A stretch of 12,507 nt of DNA from Candidatus Methanophaga sp. GoMg3.2. GTDB taxonomy: Archaea > Halobacteriota > Syntropharchaeia > Alkanophagales > Methanospirareceae. Made by a program: the position numbers and the translations under genes. Below, one piece after another: positions 8,601 to 12,507 of this stretch (within the stretch, counting starts at the first letter, position 1; every line of letters starts with the position of its first letter). The stretch lies in NCBI GenBank assembly GCA_013180565.1, contig QBUN01000383.1:1-12507 (forward strand). The letters are read 5' to 3'. The notes below the pieces were generated by a model. The model was not told where the DNA came from. It did no database searches and was given only the letters and a program-made list of their open reading frames with translations.

Positions 8601-9970
8601 GCGGTGTTATTGCATATCCTATTCCCGCGAGAGCCCGATAACGCAATACCAATAAAATTAAAACTCACATTGTTCTCTATTATTATATTGTCGGTGGAAG
8701 AGAGGTGGATACCAGTTTTATTATCGCCCTTAGCGCCTTCTATTGTGAATCCGCTTAATTTTACGGAATCTGCAGTTATGGTAAAGACATGATCATTAGC
8801 GTTTACCGCCTGAACAATCGTATCCACGTAATTTCCGGTAGTAGCGCGTATTGTTACTGATTTGTTCACTTTCACGTTTTCCTTGTACGTTCCGGGATCT
8901 ACTTCGATTGTATGGCCATCGGTTGTATTGGAATCATAAATCGCAGCTTGAATAGAAGAAAAGCCCTCGGACGTGTTCAGGTTGTGGACAGTAGGCATAG
9001 GTATGGCTATCACTTTGCTCGTTGAACTTATGGCACTGGAGTTATCGGTCACCGTTATTGTTACTGTATAATTACCCGTTGAGCGAAAAAAATGAGTTAT
9101 TATACTGTCCGCCGTGCTTGTGATGTTTCCGTCGCCAAAGTCCCATTGGTACAATATGATAGCACCATCCGGGTCATAGCACGAAGAGGCATTGAAGGTG
9201 ACACTTTTCTTTACTTCCGGTTCCTGAAGTGAGACGGTAAAATCGATAATGGGCAGCACGTTCTCCAGGACATAAAACGTGAAAGGTCGAATCAGTGGGT
9301 AGCTGTCGTTTTCACACCTGCCGCCTCTGCCCCACAAGGGATAGCCCGAGGCTACTTCGTATTTTCCTGGACTCAATCCCTTATAAAAGCAGTAGGGCTC
9401 GTTACCAACTCCATCGCTGTTAGTGTGTGCACTACAGTAGTCACGCCAGTAATTGCCGATATAGCCTGTGTATTGACTGCCGTTGTAGACATATGTTATC
9501 ATTGATGATGAATTCCTGATGTCGCTCGAGCCCATAGTGTGGATGTCCTGGATGCTGTTATTCACGATAATATTACCGTGGGATTCCTCTTTTATCGCCG
9601 CATCGCCGGGATAGTGACCATTTCCGGTAGCCAAAAAACCGTCAACGGTGCAACTGTCTGCTTTTATTGTTAGTGCGTTTCCCGAGCCTTGGACATCTAT
9701 GATTGTATCATTTGCGCCGTACCTTGAATAGAGTGTCAACCGCTTGTCCAGAACCACAGCTTCATTGTACGTCCCGTTCCACACTTCGAGAGATGCGACC
9801 GAAGATTCATCGCTCAGAATATCATCGCTTATAATGCTCCATACGCCATCTGTCGTATTACCGGCTGTTACATTCTCGTCTATCGCACCAGTAAAAGGCA
9901 CGAGCACCAAAGCCAGTATTACGATCAGTTGCAATACACTTAGAAGAATTCCTTTTGCTGCTGCTTTCAT
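5621..9970 (-). CDS. Large surface protein: NosD beta-helices, PKD, pentapeptide repeats, PGF-pre-PGF-like domain, C-terminal anchor
   Basis: A 1449-residue envelope protein. In order: signal peptide (1-29, ending FTGAIDE); a shortened first NosD-type helix and cap (about 62-230); a PKD domain (about 239-324, with YDPDGAIILYQWDFGDGN); a long right-handed parallel beta-helix (about 326-842) of some twenty 22-24-residue NNxxxxN...GIxL turns; a beta-sandwich, perhaps CARDB-like (855-980); fifteen pentapeptide repeats (986-1060); a further beta domain to about 1217; a PGF-pre-PGF-like domain (about 1238-1370, with HKSW, LYRYAKDWEEL and GFSLFAITG); a Thr/Pro/Ser stalk (1371-1418); a membrane helix (1423-1443) and an RRRK tail. 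NosD helices and PKD domains serve carbohydrate binding or adhesion. Asn-X-Ser/Thr sites are extremely abundant, suggesting heavy glycosylation. It is the second gene of a three-gene run and a paralogue of the gene upstream. No PGF motif precedes the anchor. The start has only a weak GAGAG before it. Confidence 0.9.
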   Translation of the reverse strand: MKAAAKGILLSVLQLIVILALVLVPFTGAIDENVTAGNTTDGVWSIISDDILSDESSVASLEVWNGTYNEAVVLDKRLTLYSRYGANDTIIDVQGSGNALTIKADSCTVDGFLATGNGHYPGDAAIKEESHGNIIVNNSIQDIHTMGSSDIRNSSSMITYVYNGSQYTGYIGNYWRDYCSAHTNSDGVGNEPYCFYKGLSPGKYEVASGYPLWGRGGRCENDSYPLIRPFTFYVLENVLPIIDFTVSLQEPEVKKSVTFNASSCYDPDGAIILYQWDFGDGNITSTADSIITHFFRSTGNYTVTITVTDNSSAISSTSKVIAIPMPTVHNLNTSEGFSSIQAAIYDSNTTDGHTIEVDPGTYKENVKVNKSVTIRATTGNYVDTIVQAVNANDHVFTITADSVKLSGFTIEGAKGDNKTGIHLSSTDNIIIENNVSFNFIGIALSGSRGNRICNNTANSNSYAGFAFFDSSDNNTIANNTARDNRRVLIFYPFGGGSFNTVSNNHFDRNDEGISIWGLDGPSDNNVIVNNSVTFNKNGGLFIINSSGNIIVNNNFSYTQWYSGIELRGISSNNKINNNVANSNGGTGIWLLQSDFPGSPSNNTITNNSACFNKYSGIQLTDSASYNTITNNSACFNNASGIALFRSCGSNIISNNELYSNLIGLSIKGADISNNQIVNNTVSLSNSYGIWLADLQYTNAITNNNISKSDLFGIFVLNSTNNSISDNTANLNERGIGLKKSSEIRLINNSAESNEIAGFSLINSTNNILVNNSARFNTYDGIYLSNSRLNKISNNKVSSSYFGISVYSSNENEIINNAAESNYYFDVFLYSSTGNNITNNTWYTQEDIIRGVRLYLQETLTPSLQTAEPATNAKYYIVAENLGNSPDTFDLVLSSTDNPEISSLDTGSIFLGAGEISINSTITEVEIPQTRVKLLKLSVKTIILNVCDTEPGIYTVKVTVRSRHDNTVKDIIETRTIVLGQVDSVLINSPKITKSAIITSSINSSIIDTSGIINSTISDSTITCSVITNSEVVSTFLDDVIVEDAVVFCGDIISGNITLNEIRYEISNKTRIYDIILGSDHRPSNLVGIINKTLEINATNSGICFNISAKKDYFAGSMSVQKSSIPPNGIPEFTNNVGGYVYADASENLNNSKSWVNISVNYNQNELGALDESSLKLRYFNETADAPGWEDIPISGINHMENYVWGNISHFSVYALLAQPPVDGGRDGRIRHLPEELIIPLANRGINIFNFEWLGHDITKISIDLKRMKINAKVALKKIDKPSEIPDPPGILYSYFNIYTNLEPENIHSTTIHFMVHKSWTVINDVNADLITLYRYAKDWEELEPAKIKEDDDYFYFSAETKGFSLFAITGWTPTPPPPTPTPTESLTPSPTVSPTVSPTPPPTVSPTVSPTVSPTPFPDMGGSIKIIVAIVALAIIVSIIYWVLRRRKA
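5724..5818 (-). repeat. 12-base tandem repeat encoding the Val-Ser-Pro-Thr stalk
   Basis: The unit GGAGACACTGTC (plus-strand sense) recurs at a 12-base step, three times in a row and then again after a GGTGGAGGTGTT variant. It codes for Val-Ser-Pro-Thr and Thr-Pro units of the linker before the C-terminal membrane helix of the 1449-residue protein. A 12-base unit keeps frame, so copy number could vary between strains without breaking the gene. The Thr/Ser/Pro run would be an extended, possibly O-glycosylated, wall-spanning stalk. Confidence 0.8.
6791..7015 (-). repeat. Fifteen pentapeptide repeats within the 1449-residue protein
   Basis: Residues 986-1060 divide without gap into fifteen pentads, every one starting with Ile, Val or Leu, and most with Ser, Thr, Ala or Gly at position 4 (for example ITKSA, IITSS, IDTSG, ISDST, ITCSV). 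This is the small-x-large pattern (i-2 small, i large aliphatic) of pentapeptide-repeat proteins, which fold as a right-handed square beta-helix; fifteen pentads give just under four coils. Here Ile replaces the usual Leu/Phe at the centre. The fold is inferred from the pattern only. Confidence 0.65.
9002..9274 (-). repeat. PKD module, copy in the 1449-residue gene
   Basis: This block, encoding FYVLENVLP through the end of the PKD domain, matches 10008-10283 in the neighbouring gene at about 70% of amino acids, with long nearly identical DNA around the DPDGAIILYQWDFGDG core. It marks one of the regions shared by the tandem paralogues. Confidence 0.8.
9788..9970 (-). repeat. 5' end duplicate (signal peptide and N-terminal segment), copy 2
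   Basis: The first 61 codons match the first 60 codons of the upstream gene (11577-11756). Residues from PFTGAIDENVTAGNTTDGVW on are almost the same, and the DNA is close to 90% alike by eye across the middle of the block. The match breaks exactly where 36 codons present in the other copy are missing here. Confidence 0.85.
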
Positions 9971-9998
9971 CTCTCATTATCAACTCTACTGTAATAGA

Positions 9999-11756
9999 TC
10001 ATAATAGACGTATGGTTATCACTTTGCTCGTCGAACTTATGGCGCCGGAGTCATCGATCAACATTAATGTTACTGCATAATCAGCAGTTGAGCGATAATA
10101 GTGCGTTATTGTACTTTCAGTCGTGCTTGTGATGTTTCCGTCGCCGAAGTCCCATTGGTACAAAATGATGGCACCATCAGGATCATAACTCGAAGATGCA
10201 TCGAAGGTGACTCTTTCGTTTACTGTAGGATCTGGTGGAGAGAATGTAAAATCGGCAATAGGTAGCACGTTCTCCAGAATATAAAACTTGAAAGGTCGAA
10301 TCAGAGGATGGGTATCTTCTTCCTCGGTAAATTCGCTCATAAAGGGATCAGTCGGCCAGATTATTGGTTCGTAATCATCATCGAAGAAGTAGAACTCGTC
10401 ACTACTATTGTCATCACCAAAATCGTAGCTCATGTTTAGATCTTCACCGCCAAGATCATAAAAAAATATATTACCATATGGGCCCGCTTCCTCAAACAAT
10501 TCACCGGAAATGCCGTATGAGACATCACCAATTCCATCGCTGTTATTGTCAGCACCAACGTAGTCACTCAAGTAATTACCGATATAGCTTGTGTATTGAC
10601 TGCCGTTGTAGGTGTAGGCACTCATGGAATTCCAGATGCTGTCTGAATCGTATGAGTTAACATTCATGCTATTATTTACGAAGTCGTTACAGTATATCCG
10701 ATTGTTCGACGAATACGCCACGTGGACACCTGCCTGGAGGTTTTTGTAGATTTCATTGTTCGAGACCACGTTATTCGATGATTGCGAGATGTAGAGTCCA
10801 TCCCCAATGTTATCGTAGATTTCGTTATTCCTGATGATGTTGTTTGAGCAAGCCATCATGTAGATACCGTCCATGTCGTTATGCCAGATTCCGTTATTCT
10901 TGATGATGTTGTTTGAGCAATCCGCTAAGTAGATGCCCTGCCCTTTGTTTTCGTAGCAGTAGTTGTTCGAGATCGTGTTATTCCAGGAATTCAACAAGTC
11001 GATGCCAGAGTCTATGTTCTTGGAGACTTTGTTGTTCCTGATCCGGTTGTCCGAAGAATCCGACAGGTAAATACCATCCTTGTTATTATCACCAATTTCG
11101 TTATTCGAGATCGTGTTATTCGCGGAATTCCACAAATAGATTCCGGCATGGAAGTTCTCGTAGCAGGTATTGTTCAAGATCAAGTTATTTGAGGAATCCG
11201 ACAAGCGGATGCCAGAGTATTTGTTAGCGCAGCAGGTGTTATTCACGATAACATTCCCGTTGGATTCTACTTTTATCCCCGCATCGCCGGGATAGTGCCC
11301 ACTTCCGGTAGCCATAAAACCGTCAAGGGTGCAACTGTCTGCTTTTATTGTTATTGCATTTCCCGAGCCCCCGACATCTACGATTGTTAGATTTGCGCCG
11401 TCCATTGAATAGAGTGTCAATCGCTTGTCCAGGACAACAGATTCATTGTACGTCCCGTTCCACACTTCGATTGAATCGCCATAGGCAACGTTCGAGTTGT
11501 CTATTGCCGATTGTATTGTCCGGAAGTTTGCACTTTTATCTGTTGGATGTACCGTCCATGTAGTTGGACTGTCGCCGAGAGATGCGAGCAAAGAATCATC
11601 GCTCAGAATATCATCGTTTATAATGTCCCATACGCCATCTGTCGTATTACCTGCTGTTACATTCTCGTCTATCGCACCAGTAAAAGGTGTGAGTATCAAA
11701 GCCAGTAGTAGAGTTATAAGCGATACACCTAGAAGAATTTTTTTTGCTGTCTTCAT
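9999..11756 (-). CDS. Secreted NosD-type beta-helix/PKD protein without C-terminal anchor
   Basis: A 585-residue exported protein, first gene of the minus-strand surface unit. Signal peptide at 1-29; a pectate-lyase-like beta-helix start (about 64-171, including FRTIQSAIDNSN and VWNGTYNESVVLDKRLTL); eight exact 23-residue helix turns (172-355); the NosD cap (about 365-415, YNGSQYTSYIGNYLSDY and DGIGD); an acidic insert (about 418-483); and a PKD domain (about 499-583). It ends two residues after the PKD domain, so it lacks the second helix, stalk and membrane anchor of the 1449-residue paralogue 28 bases downstream. It may be released, be held by the partner, or be a truncated descendant. NosD/PKD proteins are typical archaeal surface adhesins or carbohydrate binders; substrate unknown. 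The start is well supported by GGATGTGAT 8 bases upstream and a TATA box about 61 bases upstream. Confidence 0.9.
   Translation of the reverse strand: MKTAKKILLGVSLITLLLALILTPFTGAIDENVTAGNTTDGVWDIINDDILSDDSLLASLGDSPTTWTVHPTDKSANFRTIQSAIDNSNVAYGDSIEVWNGTYNESVVLDKRLTLYSMDGANLTIVDVGGSGNAITIKADSCTLDGFMATGSGHYPGDAGIKVESNGNVIVNNTCCANKYSGIRLSDSSNNLILNNTCYENFHAGIYLWNSANNTISNNEIGDNNKDGIYLSDSSDNRIRNNKVSKNIDSGIDLLNSWNNTISNNYCYENKGQGIYLADCSNNIIKNNGIWHNDMDGIYMMACSNNIIRNNEIYDNIGDGLYISQSSNNVVSNNEIYKNLQAGVHVAYSSNNRIYCNDFVNNSMNVNSYDSDSIWNSMSAYTYNGSQYTSYIGNYLSDYVGADNNSDGIGDVSYGISGELFEEAGPYGNIFFYDLGGEDLNMSYDFGDDNSSDEFYFFDDDYEPIIWPTDPFMSEFTEEEDTHPLIRPFKFYILENVLPIADFTFSPPDPTVNERVTFDASSSYDPDGAIILYQWDFGDGNITSTTESTITHYYRSTADYAVTLMLIDDSGAISSTSKVITIRLL
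10008..10283 (-). repeat. PKD module, copy in the 585-residue gene
   Basis: Partner of the block at 9002-9274. Homology to that copy ends at the stop codon: after SSTSKVITI this gene reads RLL and stops, whereas the other continues into a second beta-helix. Confidence 0.8.
10692..11243 (-). repeat. Eight tandem 69-base units (23-residue beta-helix turns)
   Basis: Codons 172-355 of the 585-residue protein are eight consecutive units of exactly 23 residues, each of the form NNxxxxNxxxGIxLxxSxNNxIx; examples begin NNTCYEN, NNEIGDN, NNKVSKN and NNEIYDN. Each is one turn of a right-handed parallel beta-helix with an Asn ladder. Some units are close at the DNA level (the GATGATGTTGTTTGAGCAA stretch occurs twice, near 10835 and 10903), which makes copy-number change by recombination likely. 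The paralogue downstream has lost this array. Confidence 0.9.
11577..11756 (-). repeat. 5' end duplicate (signal peptide and N-terminal segment), copy 1
   Basis: Partner of 9788-9970. Here the N-terminal segment continues into the 36 codons that open the beta-helix, the more complete and probably ancestral arrangement. Confidence 0.85.
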
Positions 11757-11764
11757 AGCTTTTT

Positions 11765-11773
11765 ATCACATCC
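11765..11773 (-). promoter_or_regulatory. Ribosome binding site of the 585-residue gene
   Basis: GGATGTGAT on the minus strand ends 8 bases before the ATG at 11756; its GTGAT part pairs with the archaeal 16S 3' end. It is much stronger than anything before the next two genes of the unit. Confidence 0.6.
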
Positions 11774-11816
11774 TTCTTGTTCTTGTATATTAATAATTAT
11801 TTCTATAGCATATAAG

Positions 11817-11826
11817 TATTTATAAA
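11817..11826 (-). promoter_or_regulatory. TATA box of the three-gene surface-protein unit
   Basis: TTTATAAATA on the minus strand, preceded by purine-rich GAGAGAAAT that may act as BRE, lies 61 bases before the ATG at 11756, leaving a leader of about 35-40 bases. No equally good element is seen in the 28- and 18-base gaps further along, which supports one transcript for all three genes. Confidence 0.55.
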
Positions 11827-12047
11827 TGCTATTTCTCTCATTTCGCACATTCCGATATAAAAGGTCCAAAAAAATCTCTTACACCTCATATACACATTTC
11901 TTCTTTTCACGTTATTAAGAAGTTACTCTGCCAAATATGGGAATAGATCCCATTAAGCCATTATTTATTTTATTGAAGTTTTTACGTCCAATATCTTCAA
12001 ACATACCCTCACAAGCATTTTCGAGTGAAAAAAGACATTTTGGATGG
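11827..12047. other. AT-rich stretch without a recognisable gene
   Basis: I find no coding sequence, tRNA or CRISPR-like repeat here. A 6-bp hairpin (ATGGGA at 11937-11942, TCCCAT at 11948-11953) followed by an AT-rich run is the only structure noted, and it is weak. The stretch may be the eroded upstream part of the NosD fragment that follows. Confidence 0.4.
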
Positions 12048-12263
12048 TATATTCTCAATAACTAAGCAGATAATACGTCTAAAAACACAGAACAGGCGTA
12101 CGACAATACCGGCACAAACTCATGGGATAACGGTCCGACAGATGGTGGCAATTATTGGTCCGATCATAGCTGTATTGAAAATCCAAGCGACTGGTCTCTA
12201 CCTTATTCTATTGATACCGACAGTATAGATCGTTATCCTTTCCAAGATCCTAATAGGTGGTAA
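12048..12263 (+). pseudogene. Decayed C-terminal fragment of a NosD-type beta-helix protein
   Basis: Read on the plus strand in one frame, this stretch gives YILNN, a TAA at 12063-12065, then ADNTSKNTEQAYDNTGTN, SWDNGPTDGGNYWSDH, and a PYSIDTDSIDRYPF ending ending just before TAA at 12261-12263. The second part is the typical NosD terminal cap (NSWDNGxxGGNYWSDH ... PYxIDxxxxDxYP). There is no start codon, signal peptide or helix-turn array in front, and a stop replaces the residue expected between LNN and the DNT motif, so the gene is broken and mostly lost. The cap is of a different subtype from the YNGSQYTxYIGNY caps in the two genes to its left, and it lies on the opposite strand, so it is not a recent copy of them. 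Confidence 0.75.
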
Positions 12264-12271
12264 AAAGAGGA

Positions 12272-12391
12272 CTATCCGCTGCTTCTTGCATCACCGCTTA
12301 ATACTTCGATCTGCACCTCAACGTTATCCGAACGCTCTTTAATTTGAAACAAGGATTTTACATACATATTTAGCGTAATGTCCACGGTCAT
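12272..12391 (-). CDS. Doubtful 39-residue ORF
   Basis: An ATG-started frame of 39 codons begins 20 bases after the mutL stop, on the same strand, and ends with TAG just past the NosD fragment. Product starts MTVDITLNMYVKSL and ends IEVLSGDARSSG, with an alternating amphipathic middle. There is no ribosome binding site before the ATG and I recognise no family. Position after mutL makes co-transcription possible, but it may be chance or a remnant. Confidence 0.25.
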   Translation of the reverse strand: MTVDITLNMYVKSLFQIKERSDNVEVQIEVLSGDARSSG

Positions 12392-12410
12392 ATTACATGA
12401 AAGGGCCTCA

Positions 12411-12507
12411 CTACCGTCTCTTAAACCGCTTCTCTATCTCTTTTTTTGTCAACCGGATCATTGTTGGTCTACCATGCGGGCATGTAAAAGGTAGCTTCGC
12501 GTTTCTC
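12411..12507 (-). CDS. mutL: DNA mismatch repair protein MutL, C-terminal end (runs off right edge)
   Basis: The last 31 codons of a gene entering from the right edge on the minus strand: [19 protein letters not shown] followed by a basic KRFKRR end and TAG at 12411-12413. The CPHGRP motif near the C-terminus is the conserved metal-site element of the endonuclease-type MutL/PMS2 family, followed as usual by a short helix and the terminus. MutL couples MutS mismatch recognition to strand incision. In archaea MutS/MutL occur only in some groups, including methanosarcinal and haloarchaeal lineages. The first complete codon begins at 12506. Identification rests on one short but very characteristic motif. 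Confidence 0.85.
   Translation of the reverse strand, partial: RNAKLPFTCPHGRPTMIRLTKKEIEKRFKRR

Noticed and set aside
9999..10010. Frameshift joining the two surface genes into one
   Set aside because: The downstream gene has its own ATG, signal peptide and N-terminal segment, so these are two genes; homology simply ends at the first gene's stop.
10692..11243. Regular repeats considered as a CRISPR array
   Set aside because: The units are 69 bases, diverged, in frame and coding for 23-residue beta-helix turns with no unique spacers.
11937..11953. Six-base-pair hairpin ATGGGA/TCCCAT
   Set aside because: Short stem in AT-rich DNA, no gene clearly ending there, and no strong T-tract directly after it; not enough for a terminator call.
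12025..12228. Plus-strand 67-residue frame starting near a GTG/ATG
   Set aside because: It overlaps the NosD cap fragment in another frame; the cap frame has specific family motifs and this one has none.

Overview
The window is archaeal, from a methanogen-like euryarchaeon. The left edge carries the start of gatE, the archaeal-specific Glu-tRNA(Gln) amidotransferase subunit. The gene starts have archaeal TATA elements and GGTGAT/GGAGG-type ribosome binding sites. The surface proteins are of the NosD beta-helix/PKD type with a PGF-pre-PGF-like domain, typical of Methanosarcinales and relatives such as ANME-1. The partial mutL at the right edge also fits that group. The DNA is moderately AT-rich. 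The exact lineage cannot be fixed from sequence reading alone.

Layout, left to right. (1) gatE runs off the left edge (- strand, first 272 codons). (2) A secreted or membrane-anchored protein with FG-GAP-like calcium loops and PQQ-propeller-like GxxLW turns follows on the - strand, with a hairpin/T-tract terminator after it. (3) Divergently transcribed is a two-gene + strand unit: an eight-helix membrane protein with a probably leaderless start, then, 6 bases after its stop, a soluble protein with a cysteine-rich V4R domain followed by a degenerate cysteine-free second copy. It looks like a small-ligand or redox sensing pair. (4) Converging on it, with stop codons overlapping by 4 bases, is a - strand three-gene unit transcribed from about 11.8 kb down to 3.9 kb. 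It encodes a 585-residue secreted NosD/PKD protein, a 1449-residue membrane-anchored NosD/PKD/pentapeptide/pre-PGF protein, and a 569-residue four-helix membrane protein vaguely like DUF2254. Gaps are 28 and 18 bases. (5) Right of that promoter is about 290 bases with no gene, then a decayed C-terminal NosD fragment on the + strand, a doubtful 39-codon ORF, and the last 31 codons of mutL (- strand).

The two large surface genes are tandem paralogues sharing the signal peptide, N-terminal segment, NosD cap and PKD domain. They have diverged by block changes: a 108-base in-frame loss and loss of the first beta-helix repeats in the large copy, and truncation after the PKD domain in the small one. 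The observations most worth following are a run of 15 uninterrupted pentapeptide repeats inside the large protein, a purely acidic, aromatic-rich insert in the small one, the decayed third NosD copy nearby, and the membrane protein/V4R pair. Nothing here amounts to a demonstrated new defence or mobile system.
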